Positions 39,287-48,949 are shown, counted from the stretch's first letter. The stretch is DNA of 62,616 bases from OCS155 cluster bacterium AG-426-D23 (GCA_003213165.1 QCNO01000005.1:1-62616), one strand, 5' to 3'. Notes: generated from the letters alone by a model not told the origin. Numbers and translations are program-made.

Positions 39287-40095
39287 TTAAGTCCTCTTAA
39301 ATAGTCTTCAAATAACATTTTACTTTTACCTTCCGGAATTACATTTAGCGGGAATAATAATCCATCACTTAATTCAATACTACTTCCTTGTTCAATTTCA
39401 CTGTAGTTAAGAATTTTTAAATTTTTATTGTTATATTTTAAAAAAGCAGGTCCTAGATAGTCGAAAGCTCTTATTTTTGTTTTAGCATTTTGAATAGTCA
39501 ATTCTTGAATATTAAAATCTTCTTTAAAAAATTTTCTTGTATCAGAAACAATATTCTCCTGAATTTGCCCTTTTTTGTAAAAATCTATATTCAAAATATC
39601 AATTTGAAAAGAATCATAAATTTGTTGATAAAGCTCTGTTGCATATTTGCCTTCTATATTTACCCTTTTTTGATAAATAATATCTCCACTATCAATATTT
39701 TTATTTATTTTAAAAATTGTATAACCCGAAAATTTTTCTAAATTTAATAGAGCACTCTCAACTGGAGTAGGTCCTTTGTATTTTGGAAGCAAACTCAAAT
39801 GTATATTAAATAGTGGTTTATTGTTAATTATAAAATTATTTGTAAAAATCATTGCAAAACTAGCAACTATGCCAAACTCCATATCTTCATAGATATTTTC
39901 CTCTTTATAGTAAGAATATTCAATATCATTTTGTTCACAGTAAATTTGTACTGGATTTGGTGTGATTTTTCTTCCTCGACCAGTTTTCTTTGGTTCAAGG
40001 GTTACAACTTTAACTTTGTTGTACAGTGTAAAAATTGTATTTAGAAAATTTAAGCTTCGTTCATCTGAACCAAAAAAATATTTATATTTTATCAC
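39283..40095 (-). CDS. fmt: Methionyl-tRNA formyltransferase
   Basis: Formylates initiator Met-tRNA. The catalytic domain shows FNIHLSLLPKYKGPTPVESAL, matching the HxSLLPxxRGxAP motif, and the SGYTIFKINKNIDSGDI segment. The C-terminal tRNA-binding domain is reduced (270 residues compared with 305-315). It overlaps def upstream by 14 nt; the pairing of fmt and def is universal functional logic, since Def removes the formyl group added here. Confidence 0.92.
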   Translation of the reverse strand: MIKYKYFFGSDERSLNFLNTIFTLYNKVKVVTLEPKKTGRGRKITPNPVQIYCEQNDIEYSYYKEENIYEDMEFGIVASFAMIFTNNFIINNKPLFNIHLSLLPKYKGPTPVESALLNLEKFSGYTIFKINKNIDSGDIIYQKRVNIEGKYATELYQQIYDSFQIDILNIDFYKKGQIQENIVSDTRKFFKEDFNIQELTIQNAKTKIRAFDYLGPAFLKYNNKNLKILNYSEIEQGSSIELSDGLLFPLNVIPEGKSKMLFEDYLRGLK

Positions 40096-40576
40096 CAGGA
40101 AAACCTTTAATTGAAATCTCTTTCAAAGCTTCTTTTCGTTGTTTTCGTGTCATAGATTTGAGAAGTAATTTTCCTTTCAAATGGTCTAGTTCGTGTTGCA
40201 ACACTCGACCCATCAGTTCGTCACCTTCATATATTGTTTCATCACCATTTTCATTGAGACATTGAATTTTGGCGTATTCATGTCTTTCAATATCCCAATA
40301 ATAACCTGGTAAAGATAGACATCCTTCCATAAAGACTATAGAACCTTCAGTTTTAACAAGTTTTGGATTTATAGCAACTTTAGGCCCATCTCCAGCATCA
40401 AATACAAATATATTTTTATTTATACCTATTTGAGGGGCAGCTAAACCAACCCCTGGAGCAGCATACATAATATCGATCATCTTTTTTGATAAATTAACAA
40501 CATAATCATCTATATTGATTATATTTTCTGATTTACTTGTTAAAGATGGATGGCCGAAGACAACTATATCGTTCAT
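40082..40576 (-). CDS. def: Peptide deformylase
   Basis: Metal enzyme that removes the formyl group from nascent proteins. All three motifs are present: GVGLAAPQIG, EGCLSLPG and the metal-binding QHELDHLKG. The 164 residues are typical. The start shares one base with the stop of the priA-like gene. Confidence 0.96.
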   Translation of the reverse strand: MNDIVVFGHPSLTSKSENIINIDDYVVNLSKKMIDIMYAAPGVGLAAPQIGINKNIFVFDAGDGPKVAINPKLVKTEGSIVFMEGCLSLPGYYWDIERHEYAKIQCLNENGDETIYEGDELMGRVLQHELDHLKGKLLLKSMTRKQRKEALKEISIKGFPGDKI

Positions 40577-41919
40577 TAAATATACCTTACTCTTTTTAAT
40601 TCAATTTTATTAAGACTTTTAAATAGATTTATAAAATTTATGTAATTTACATCTTTTGACAATTTAATTTGAACTTCATACTTGAAACCGCTTTCAGTAT
40701 TTATAGGTCCAAGAACCAATTCATTACTATCTTCAAGTTTATGTTGTAATTCAAATTGAAACACTTTTAACAATTTGTTTGGTCCATATTTTAATCTTGT
40801 ATCTAACTCCTTATTTGCCCATTTAGTTAAAGATAAGCTATTTAATGAACTTTCTATATTCAATTTTTTATTATTGAATATTATGATTTTTAAATTGTTT
40901 TTAATACAAAAGTTTAATGTTCTTAGAAGTGATATTAATTTGTATGAATTAAGAAGACCTTTCGAAGATATAGTTGGATTATTTATAATAACTGTATTTA
41001 CTTCTTTATTATTTATATCATCATGTTGTGAAAAATTTTTATTTTCTGCAAATGTTTCTTTTGAGTAAACTTTGAAAACTTTATTTGGATATTTATGATT
41101 AAGTAACTCTAAATTATCTTTTAAATTATTTGAAAAATAATATTCTATTCCATAATCTATCTCCTCAATATTATATTTATAAAAATCATTGAATTCCAAA
41201 TTGGGAAATTCATTTATATAAATAAACTTACCTCCAAATATATGATTTTTAAGAAAAGATGACTCAATAATATTTAGATTATTTAATTTTGGTAATTTAT
41301 AAGCGGGAGAATTACTGTCATAAAAAAAATAATTAGTATGATCGTTTAATATTACTTTTTCAAAATTATTAGAGAGAATTATTATATTTCTGTATTTTTT
41401 GTTGTTTAATACATTGATAAGTTCATCTTTCCCTCCAAATTTTTGATAAAAGTCAATCTTTAGTTTATTTTTCAAATTATTTGATAAATCATTTGCTTGT
41501 TTAATAGAAGATACAAAAAAAACATTATCATTTACAAACTTTAAATTATTAAATTCTTGAAAATTTATATTTGAAACAGAATTTGTTTTTAAAATATTTT
41601 GTTTTCTTAAAATATCTAAATCGATGATGTTATGTAATAATATTCCACAATTAAGTCTGTTAGAGAGAGCTATATATTTGCAATACAGATCTTGTTCATT
41701 GTTAAGAGTACTATTTGAAACTTTTAAAATATTTTTTGAATTTTTTATTTCAGTTTTTGATTTTAAATTAACAACTAATGCGTCAACAATCTTATTTCTA
41801 AATTCAACTTTCACGAAGTTGCCAATACTTAATTTTGACTGAAACTTATGAGGAATAGAATAAGTAAATTGGCTGTAACCGTATGTATTATTTGAAATTA
41901 CTTCTACATCAGCAAACAT
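40576..41919 (-). CDS. priA: Degenerate primosomal protein N' (PriA-like)
   Basis: The N-terminal 3'-DNA-end-binding domain (about residues 1-65, with YSIPHKF and IGNFVKVEFRNK) and the gene order coaBC-priA-def-fmt identify PriA. Helicase motifs are gone: no Walker A P-loop is present, and the place of the DEEH box reads FYDSNSPAYKLP. The zinc-binding cysteine pairs are also missing (three Cys in all), and the protein has 447 residues compared with about 650-730. Actinobacterial PriA proteins are known to lose ATPase motifs, so it may act as a DNA-binding loading factor without helicase activity. Confidence 0.8.
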   Translation of the reverse strand: MFADVEVISNNTYGYSQFTYSIPHKFQSKLSIGNFVKVEFRNKIVDALVVNLKSKTEIKNSKNILKVSNSTLNNEQDLYCKYIALSNRLNCGILLHNIIDLDILRKQNILKTNSVSNINFQEFNNLKFVNDNVFFVSSIKQANDLSNNLKNKLKIDFYQKFGGKDELINVLNNKKYRNIIILSNNFEKVILNDHTNYFFYDSNSPAYKLPKLNNLNIIESSFLKNHIFGGKFIYINEFPNLEFNDFYKYNIEEIDYGIEYYFSNNLKDNLELLNHKYPNKVFKVYSKETFAENKNFSQHDDINNKEVNTVIINNPTISSKGLLNSYKLISLLRTLNFCIKNNLKIIIFNNKKLNIESSLNSLSLTKWANKELDTRLKYGPNKLLKVFQFELQHKLEDSNELVLGPINTESGFKYEVQIKLSKDVNYINFINLFKSLNKIELKRVRYI

Positions 41920-41921
41920 TG

Positions 41922-43031
41922 CTAAAGTAATACATCTAATAACTCATACGCTATATCTGATTTTGACTTCTCATTCGATTCGTATATAAGTTCTTTCTTA
42001 TTAATAACTTTTATTTTATTAAGATCACTTCCAAAGTTATTTTTTAATATATTGTTTATTACTAGGTAATCGCAATTTTTACTTTTAATTTTGTCAAAAT
42101 TAAGATCATCATTAACCTGAGCTGAAAATGCAACAGTGACGATATTTTCATATGTTTCTTTAATTGTCTTCACTAAATCTATATTTGGTGTTAGATTAAG
42201 CTGAATGTTCCCTGAATCTCTACTTATCTTTCCATTCTCTTTATTTGTTGTGAAATCTGAAACTGCTGCTGTCATAAACAAATATTTACAATTATCTATG
42301 TTTTCATTTATTTTGGTAAGCAATTCTGAAGATGAGGTAAAGGCTACATTCTGAATGCCTGGTATTGGTAATATCTGACTTGAATGAATATATATAGTTT
42401 CATAACCACGAGACGAAAGTTCAATTGCTATTGCCCTCCCCTGTTTACCTGATGATTTATTTGTTATTACTTTAACATCATCAATAGCTTCTATAGTAGG
42501 TCCAGATGTCACTATTACCTTTCCCAATGTTTTTTCAATATTGTTCTTTAAATCAAGAGGTTCAATTAATCTACCGTAACCTCTATCACCAATATCTAAA
42601 TCTCCATATCTTGCACCTACTATAAAATTCTCATGTGACAGTTTTTTTAGATTGTTTTGTGTTGTGTTGTTTAAATACATTTCTTCATGCATCGCAGGAC
42701 AAATATAAATTCCAGATCCAAACATGAGTGTTGTCGAAGTTAACAAATCATCTGCAATACCATTAGCCATTTTGGCGATAACGTTAGCAGTAGCTGGGTA
42801 AATCAAGAAAATATCAGCCCATCTTGCTAATTCTATATGTGGAGTCCCTTTTAAATCATCCCAATTGCTTAGGACTTGATTATTATTTTTAAATTCATCG
42901 CTTAGAAATTGTATGGCATTGTATGTAGATATTACTTTAAAATTATATAGGCTTTCGTACTGCTTTATAAATAATTCAGCTTTAGAACAAGCAATACTAC
43001 CTGTTACAGCAAGTAGTATATTTTTTTTCAT
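41922..43031 (-). CDS. coaBC: Bifunctional phosphopantothenoylcysteine decarboxylase/ligase
   Basis: Coenzyme A synthesis. The N-terminal flavin decarboxylase CoaC (residues 1-175) has LAVTGSIACSKA, PATANVIAKMANGIADDL and CPAMHEEM; the C-terminal CTP-dependent ligase CoaB has VTSGPTIEAIDDVKVITNKSSGKQG (in parts) and MTAAVSDF. The 369 residues are slightly short. Shares one base with rpoZ upstream. metK, which usually follows in actinobacteria, is absent. Confidence 0.96.
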   Translation of the reverse strand: MKKNILLAVTGSIACSKAELFIKQYESLYNFKVISTYNAIQFLSDEFKNNNQVLSNWDDLKGTPHIELARWADIFLIYPATANVIAKMANGIADDLLTSTTLMFGSGIYICPAMHEEMYLNNTTQNNLKKLSHENFIVGARYGDLDIGDRGYGRLIEPLDLKNNIEKTLGKVIVTSGPTIEAIDDVKVITNKSSGKQGRAIAIELSSRGYETIYIHSSQILPIPGIQNVAFTSSSELLTKINENIDNCKYLFMTAAVSDFTTNKENGKISRDSGNIQLNLTPNIDLVKTIKETYENIVTVAFSAQVNDDLNFDKIKSKNCDYLVINNILKNNFGSDLNKIKVINKKELIYESNEKSKSDIAYELLDVLL

Positions 43032-43258
43032 TAATTTTCTTCGGAAACTTCTACTTTCCCTGCTGCAATTTCTTCAAATGCTACTGTTAGAGGTTTCCTA
43101 CTTAAACTTTGAACTTGTGGAGGTGTATATGCACCAATACCTTCACCGAGTTGATTAAAATAGGAATTTATATCTCTCGCTCTCCTAGATGCAGTAATAA
43201 CAAGGGCAAATCTTCCTGGTGTTTCTTTTAGTAATTCTTCAATAGGTGGTTTAATCAT
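43031..43258 (-). CDS. rpoZ: RNA polymerase omega subunit
   Basis: 75-residue subunit that assists assembly of the beta' subunit. The conserved core RFALVITASRRARDINSYF (residues 17-35) is followed by the actinobacterial-type end with KPLTVAFEEIAAGKV. ATGA overlap with gmk; gmk-rpoZ-coaBC order is widespread. Confidence 0.94.
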   Translation of the reverse strand: MIKPPIEELLKETPGRFALVITASRRARDINSYFNQLGEGIGAYTPPQVQSLSRKPLTVAFEEIAAGKVEVSEEN

Positions 43259-43785
43259 TGTTCCTCCAGCTTACATATTATATCAATTATATTATTAACT
43301 GCAGTATTTAAATCTTGGTTCTCAATATAGTAATCGTATTCACCACTGTGTTCTCTTTGAGAATTTGCAAGAATCATTCTTTTATCTATAAAATCTTTAT
43401 CATGGCCTCTAGAAACTAATCTGTTTATTAATTCATCATCATTTATATCAATAAATATACCTATATAATCACTATTAGATTTTAGTAATTTTGTGGCTCC
43501 ATTAACTTCTAGGTCTAATATAACAATCCCATCTCTATTAATTTCAGATTTTGGTGTACCGTAAAAATAACCTCCATATTCTTCATATTCGAGCATATGG
43601 TTTTTATCGATTAGATCATTAAATTGTTGATCGGTAATAAAATAGTAATCTTGACCTTCTGTTTCATTGTCTCTTTTCGGTCTTGTTGTATAAGAAGTTG
43701 AAAAATGAAAGTCAATATGATTCGAGAGCTCGTTAATTATCGTATTTTTTCCTACTCCAGATGGACCAGTAATAATAAATATCAT
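43255..43785 (-). CDS. gmk: Guanylate kinase
   Basis: Phosphorylates GMP to GDP. P-loop GPSGVGKNTI at residues 7-16, GMP-binding segment TTRPKRDNETEGQDYYF, EYEEYGGYFYGTPKSEI and the VILDLEVNGA block are present. 176 residues, slightly short. Overlaps both neighbours by 4 nt. Confidence 0.96.
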   Translation of the reverse strand: MIFIITGPSGVGKNTIINELSNHIDFHFSTSYTTRPKRDNETEGQDYYFITDQQFNDLIDKNHMLEYEEYGGYFYGTPKSEINRDGIVILDLEVNGATKLLKSNSDYIGIFIDINDDELINRLVSRGHDKDFIDKRMILANSQREHSGEYDYYIENQDLNTAVNNIIDIICKLEEQ

Positions 43786-44072
43786 ATATTCTCTATAAAA
43801 TTTACTATATCTTCAATATTTGAAATATTCAATTCCATGATTCGTGTTTGTTCGTCTAAATTTATAGTTGAAAGAAATCTAGCAAACGAGACTTTTCCAA
43901 CGTTGCCATTGTGAGTTATAAATTTATGGATTCTTATAGATTGTAAATTAATATCCTTAGATGCATTTATAAGTTTATTTTGAAGTTCTATATCGTTTTT
44001 GTCAAAGGAATCTATGAAAGATTTTCTATAATTTTTAATATCTAAGATATTAGAAAGATATTTATCATTCAT
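43782..44072 (-). CDS. mihF: Divergent mIHF-like DNA-binding protein
   Basis: 96-residue protein in the place of mIHF, the essential actinobacterial nucleoid protein encoded just before gmk. Its C-terminal half, VGKVSFARFLSTINLDEQ (about residues 66-83), keeps the spacing of mIHF's GVGKVRAQKIMEEL helix-two-turn-helix region, and the helical N-terminal half ends in LQSIRIHKFIT. Sequence similarity is weak, so the call rests on position and pattern. The start is placed at ATG 44072; earlier in-frame codons (44108) would run 44 nt into nusB. Confidence 0.6.
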   Translation of the reverse strand: MNDKYLSNILDIKNYRKSFIDSFDKNDIELQNKLINASKDINLQSIRIHKFITHNGNVGKVSFARFLSTINLDEQTRIMELNISNIEDIVNFIENI

Positions 44073-44430
44073 AATTATCCAATATTGCATTAACAAATTT
44101 TGCACCATCCGACGAAGAGTTCTTATCGACTAATTTAACCCATTCGGATATTACTACTTTTCTGGGAGTTAATTTCATTTTTAACTCAGCTATACCGAGC
44201 ATTAATGCTGTTCTTTCAGGTTTTGCAATTCTTTCAAATGACCAATTTTGAGATAATTGATCTATCTTTAACACAATTTGATCGACATTCTCATTTAAGA
44301 AAGTTATTAATTGTTGTGCTCTTAGTAGTTGATTTTCTGATAAATCATTTTCAACAAGAAGTATATTGTCTGTATAGCTATCAGTGGAAAAAAGCGAATT
44401 AAATGTATAATATCGAAAATCGTGTTTCAT
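44065..44430 (-). CDS. nusB: Transcription antitermination factor NusB
   Basis: Binds boxA RNA with S10 and promotes rRNA antitermination. The all-helical NusB domain is recognised from the C-terminal block ERIAKPERTALMLGIAELK, VVISEWVKL and GAKFVNAILDNYE (about residues 73-121). 121 residues, near the lower limit. It overlaps efp upstream by 4 nt. The boxA-like repeats in the rRNA operon are its likely targets. Confidence 0.92.
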   Translation of the reverse strand: MKHDFRYYTFNSLFSTDSYTDNILLVENDLSENQLLRAQQLITFLNENVDQIVLKIDQLSQNWSFERIAKPERTALMLGIAELKMKLTPRKVVISEWVKLVDKNSSSDGAKFVNAILDNYE

Positions 44431-44984
44431 ACTCTTGTAACATAACTAATTGTTTTGGTATCAATTTTTATAACATCTTTTTCTTCTATAAACATAGGCA
44501 CCTGAATTGTAAGACCTGTTTCACAGGTGACTTCCTTGTTGTTGGAATTTACTGAATCACCTTTTACAGCCGGCTCTGATTGCGTTACTAATAAATTAAT
44601 AGTTGCTGGTAGTTGCATATCTATTGGCTTATCCATATACATTGATAGAGTAACTTCTTGATTTGGCTTTAATAATAATTCTTTTTCATTTAGTTGATTT
44701 TTAGTTAATTCTATTTGCTCATAGCTGTCAGCATTCATAAAAAAATATTTATCAGCGTCATTGTATAAATATTGAAATGTTTGTTTATCAATAAATGCTT
44801 GTTCAACATCTTCATCTGCTCTAAAGGTTTTATCTAATACGCCTCCATTAGTTAAATTTTTAAGTTTAGTTTTTACAAATGCTTTACCTTTACCAGGTTT
44901 CACATGTTGATATTCAATGATCTGGTACAGAATTCCATCAACCAATATTGACTGCCCAGGCCGTATATCGTTTGTAGAGACCAT
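44427..44984 (-). CDS. efp: Elongation factor P
   Basis: Relieves ribosome stalling at polyproline. The three beta-barrel domains are complete in 185 residues; the loop VKPGKGKAF presents Lys32, the position modified in many species. The C-terminal signature (ITCETGLTIQVPMFIEEKD-type) is present as VTCETGLTIQVPMFIEE. Its start shares one base with the mltG stop; in many actinobacteria aroE, aroC, aroK and aroB lie between mltG and efp and are absent here. Confidence 0.97.
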   Translation of the reverse strand: MVSTNDIRPGQSILVDGILYQIIEYQHVKPGKGKAFVKTKLKNLTNGGVLDKTFRADEDVEQAFIDKQTFQYLYNDADKYFFMNADSYEQIELTKNQLNEKELLLKPNQEVTLSMYMDKPIDMQLPATINLLVTQSEPAVKGDSVNSNNKEVTCETGLTIQVPMFIEEKDVIKIDTKTISYVTRV

Positions 44985-46054
44985 TAAGGTATCACTCCTT
45001 CATCTTTAGCTTTATTCTTAAGATTAATAAATTCCTCATAATTATCTGTAAAAGTCATTTTTCCATTTGTATCTGTTAATAAGTAATAAATAAATGAATT
45101 CTCAGGTGTATTAAAAATAGCTTCCATAGATTTTTGACCAAACCCTGATATAGGTGTTGGAGGAAGTGATGTATATTTGTATGTGTTATATGGACTATCT
45201 ATTTGCAAATCAACTAAAAGAACTTGAGATTTTCTTTTTTGTAATGAGTAAAGTACAGTTGCATCAATTTGTAACAGCATATTATCATTCAGTCTATTTC
45301 TAATTACAGATGACACTAATGGTCTATCTTCATCTAATTTTGCTTCTGCTTCAATTAAACTTGCTACGGTAAAAAATTTACTTGGAGAGGTTATCCATAT
45401 TGGGACTGTATTATTCGAAAGTAATTCGTTATACCTTATTTCTAACTCATTAACGAGAATTTGTAAAATATCTTCACCATTTGCATCGATATCTATTTGG
45501 TATGTGTTTGGAAATAATAAACCTTCCCAATTCTGTAAAATAGAAAAATCACCATCAGGCAAATAAATACTTTCTACATTTCCGGAAATTAAGGAATTTT
45601 CAAGTTGATTTATATCAAACCCTGTTTGAGCTGAGATAGTTTCTAATGTTTCTGATAACCATAAACCTTCTGGAATCGTTATTGTGTAAGTTTTTAATGG
45701 TGGACCTTTTAAAAGGACTGAAGTAAGTTCATCGAAACTTAAATTGTTTGGTATTTCATATGATCCTGATCTTAATTTGTCAGTAAGATTTTCGTTACGC
45801 AAATACAGTTCAAATGCAAGTTTAGAATTTATCACCCCAGTTGAATCTAATATTGATGATATTTCGGATGCCGAACTTCCTTGAGGTATGTTTACATTGA
45901 CTATTTTTAAATTTTGTATATTCTGATTGTTCTCTATTGAATTTATTTCAACGTTATCAGCTATAGAATTTGTTAAATTGTAAGTTAATAATAAAAAAAA
46001 GGAAACAAGAAATAGTTGTATTAAAGTCCTATTTTTAAATATAACTTTAATCAT
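44984..46054 (-). CDS. mltG: Endolytic murein transglycosylase MltG
   Basis: Membrane-anchored enzyme that cleaves nascent glycan strands and ends their elongation. One N-terminal helix (about residues 11-30) anchors it; the external YceG domain carries the catalytic Glu in LIEAEAKLDEDRPLVSSV and the following RNRLNDNMLLQIDATVLY, typical of the family. 356 residues. Overlaps ruvX by 8 nt; the alaS-ruvX-mltG order is conserved. Confidence 0.94.
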   Translation of the reverse strand: MIKVIFKNRTLIQLFLVSFFLLLTYNLTNSIADNVEINSIENNQNIQNLKIVNVNIPQGSSASEISSILDSTGVINSKLAFELYLRNENLTDKLRSGSYEIPNNLSFDELTSVLLKGPPLKTYTITIPEGLWLSETLETISAQTGFDINQLENSLISGNVESIYLPDGDFSILQNWEGLLFPNTYQIDIDANGEDILQILVNELEIRYNELLSNNTVPIWITSPSKFFTVASLIEAEAKLDEDRPLVSSVIRNRLNDNMLLQIDATVLYSLQKRKSQVLLVDLQIDSPYNTYKYTSLPPTPISGFGQKSMEAIFNTPENSFIYYLLTDTNGKMTFTDNYEEFINLKNKAKDEGVIP

Positions 46055-46427
46055 TATTTTTAATATAAGTTTCTAATATTTCTAGTGCGGACAAATCATC
46101 TATCCTATCATTTTTAGTATTTTTGATTAATTCAGAGGTAAATCTTTCATCTATTTTTGAAATAGGTAAATTATATTTCATCAATTCTTCTTTAATAAAT
46201 TTGTCAACATTTTTAGTCATTCTATTTTCGGATAGATTCATGCCTAATGGATAACCAATAATAAATTTATTTATATCATAAGAATCTACGTATATAGATA
46301 TCTTGTTTCCAATATTATCTTTTTTAATGTCTACGACTTCTATTGGTATAGGTATTTGCGTTTTAATGGTCCTTACTGCAAACCCCATATATCGCTCACC
46401 GTAATCTATTGATAATAAATTATTCAC
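46047..46427 (-). CDS. ruvX: Pre-16S rRNA nuclease YqgF/RuvX
   Basis: RNase H-like protein of 126 residues; processes the 5' end of 16S rRNA in E. coli. Motifs are LSIDYGERYMGFAV (first catalytic Asp), FIIGYPLGMN and IDERFTSE, then D in RIDDLSALEILETY. Although the name suggests resolvase activity, it does not replace RuvC in known systems. It lies 2 nt after alaS. Confidence 0.9.
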   Translation of the reverse strand: MNNLLSIDYGERYMGFAVRTIKTQIPIPIEVVDIKKDNIGNKISIYVDSYDINKFIIGYPLGMNLSENRMTKNVDKFIKEELMKYNLPISKIDERFTSELIKNTKNDRIDDLSALEILETYIKNND

Positions 46428-46429
46428 GT

Positions 46430-48949
46430 TTAAATTAATTTAGTTATAGATTTTATTGCAACATCAATTGCTTTAGATGTTTCATATTTGCCAGGTCCAC
46501 CACCAATTGATAAATTCGGATCCTTCGATGCACCTCCGCCATACAATGATGATAGGTCATTAGTTATTATTGAAATATCAAGATCAACACTTGGTTTAGT
46601 TGAACCAACGATTATTGTTTTACCAGATATATTTGAAAATAATATGCAAATATCGACATCAAAATTATTAACCATATTGGAAGCAACTTCTTTTGACTCA
46701 TTGGTATTTTCTAAAGAGATTGTTTCAATGATTACATTGTATTTTCCTATCTTTGAAGATTTAGTAGAGTAATCCTGTGTTAACTTTATTAACTCATCCT
46801 TTCTAAAATTAGATATTTTTAATTTATATTCTTCAAGTGTTTCAAGATTTTGTTTTAATTTAGTTGATACATCACTTGCTTGTACTTTAAGAATATCAGC
46901 AACTTCTTGATAGGATTTATAAGCAGAATTTAAAAAATCATAAGCATCTGATCCAGACAACATTTCTACTCGTCTTAAGTTAGAACCAATTGAAGATTCT
47001 TGAGTTAATACAACTAGTCCAACGTCATGTGAATTTTTAACATGGGTACCACCACACAATTCTTTTGAAAATGTTCCAATATTAACTACCCTCACGTCGT
47101 CATCATATTTATCGCCAAAAAATGCTAGAGCACCTTCATCTTTAGCTTTATCAATATTCATAATATTTGTATTAACTTCAAGATCATCAAAAATTACTTT
47201 GTTGGCTGTTTCGAAAATTGTTGACAACTCTTCATCAGAAACTTTCTGAGTATGGCTAAAATCAAATCTAAATCTACCAGGCGCAACGTTAGAACCAGCT
47301 TGTGCAACATGATCTCCTAAGATATTTCTTAATGCAGAATGGACAATATGTGCTGCACTATGACTTTTAGATACTGCATTTCTAAAAGAATCATCTACTG
47401 TTAATTGAACTTCATCGCCTATGTTTACATTATTTATATCAACAACTAAGCCTGTTGCTCCATTTTCACTCTGAACAACTTTTTCAACAAAATATTCCTT
47501 ATCATCGATTTTTATTTTACCCTCATCGGATATTTGACCACCTGCTTCGAAATAGAATGGATTTATTTTGGTAAATATTATAGATTTATTTTCTAGAGGT
47601 TCCACATGATATATCTCAGATACGGTATCTATTGTTTCATATCCACAAAAATCATTGGTATCTATATCTAATTTCATATTTTGATTTATTTTAGTAGAGG
47701 AACCTTTAGATTTAATCTTATGATTTTCAAAATATTGTTGAAATTCTTCTTCATTTAGAGTTATTTTGTTCTCAAGAGCAATTTCCTGAGTTAATTCAAA
47801 AGGAAAACCGTAAGTTTCAAATAGATAGAAAGCTTGTTTTGCAGATAGCTCACCTGTTTCAAGTATTGTATTAATTTCTTGGATTCCCTTATTTAATGTT
47901 TTGCCAAATAAATCCTCTTCAGTTTTAAATAATTTTGTTATTTTTTCAATATTATTATCAAGTTCAGGATAAGGTACGCTGTACAATTTTGTCACTTCTT
48001 TGATAAGAAAATCGAGTGACGATGGTTCCTCAGTTAATTTATTGTAAGCTCTTAAAGCTCTTCTAATAAGTCTTCTTAAGATATAACCTCTACCTTCGTT
48101 AGTAGGAACTACACCATCACTGAGCATAAAAGTGGATGCTTTTATATGGTCTAAAATAATTTTTTCATATTTAGCATTTGAGTTTTTTATTTTTTTTGAT
48201 AGTTCTTTATGTATTGAACTAAATAAATCTGTTTCAAACAAAGATTCTTTTTCTTGCATAATCATTGCTATTCTCTCTAAACCCATACCAGTATCTATGT
48301 TTTTACTTGGTAATGTACCTACTACTTCAAAAGGTTTATCTTGTATAGATTCCATAAATACAAGATTCCATATCTCAACAAATCGATCTTCTCCCCCTCC
48401 AATTGGTCCACCATCTGGTCCATATTTTGATCCTCTGTCAATAAAAATTTCTGAACAAGGACCACATGGTCCAGGGATATTCATATGCCAGAAGTTATCT
48501 TTATCGCCATACTGTATTCTTTCTTCCGGAACGCCTATTTCATCGCGCCAAATATCGAAAGATTCTTTATCATCTTTATAAACTGTGAACCATAATCTTT
48601 CTGGTTCAATTAATAAAACTTCTGTTATAAATTCATACGAGTAACGTATTGCTTCTTTTTTAAAATACTTTCCAACACTAAAATTTCCTAACATTTCAAA
48701 AAATGAAAGATGTCTGTCAGTATCTCCAATAATATCAATATCAATTGTTCTTATACATTTTTGTGAAGAAGCCATATTTGGATTATCAGGGACTTTATTT
48801 CCAGAGAAATAATCTTTTAAAGGTACCATTCCTGCAGCTGTGAATAACAAAGTATTGTCGTGAGGAATTAAAGATGCAGACTTGATAACGTCATGATTTT
48901 TAGATTCAAAAAAATTTAAAAACTCTGTTCTTATTTGGTTACTATTCAT
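46430..48949 (-). CDS. alaS: Alanyl-tRNA synthetase
   Basis: Class II synthetase with editing. The catalytic core has the typical start (FLNFFESKNHDVIKSASLIP), RPYQKCIR-type SSQKCIRTIDID and the GPCGPCSEIFID block. The editing domain shows the zinc residues HSAAHIVHSAL and CGGTHV. A short C-terminal DHHA1/C-Ala region ends in YGGGASKDPNLSIGGGPGK. 839 residues, slightly short. Overlaps aspS by 8 nt. Confidence 0.98.
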   Translation of the reverse strand: MNSNQIRTEFLNFFESKNHDVIKSASLIPHDNTLLFTAAGMVPLKDYFSGNKVPDNPNMASSQKCIRTIDIDIIGDTDRHLSFFEMLGNFSVGKYFKKEAIRYSYEFITEVLLIEPERLWFTVYKDDKESFDIWRDEIGVPEERIQYGDKDNFWHMNIPGPCGPCSEIFIDRGSKYGPDGGPIGGGEDRFVEIWNLVFMESIQDKPFEVVGTLPSKNIDTGMGLERIAMIMQEKESLFETDLFSSIHKELSKKIKNSNAKYEKIILDHIKASTFMLSDGVVPTNEGRGYILRRLIRRALRAYNKLTEEPSSLDFLIKEVTKLYSVPYPELDNNIEKITKLFKTEEDLFGKTLNKGIQEINTILETGELSAKQAFYLFETYGFPFELTQEIALENKITLNEEEFQQYFENHKIKSKGSSTKINQNMKLDIDTNDFCGYETIDTVSEIYHVEPLENKSIIFTKINPFYFEAGGQISDEGKIKIDDKEYFVEKVVQSENGATGLVVDINNVNIGDEVQLTVDDSFRNAVSKSHSAAHIVHSALRNILGDHVAQAGSNVAPGRFRFDFSHTQKVSDEELSTIFETANKVIFDDLEVNTNIMNIDKAKDEGALAFFGDKYDDDVRVVNIGTFSKELCGGTHVKNSHDVGLVVLTQESSIGSNLRRVEMLSGSDAYDFLNSAYKSYQEVADILKVQASDVSTKLKQNLETLEEYKLKISNFRKDELIKLTQDYSTKSSKIGKYNVIIETISLENTNESKEVASNMVNNFDVDICILFSNISGKTIIVGSTKPSVDLDISIITNDLSSLYGGGASKDPNLSIGGGPGKYETSKAIDVAIKSITKLI

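Noticed and set aside
46047-46427. RuvX as the missing Holliday-junction resolvase
   Set aside because: The alaS-ruvX-mltG context and motifs are those of the pre-16S rRNA nuclease YqgF, which is present alongside RuvC in most bacteria.
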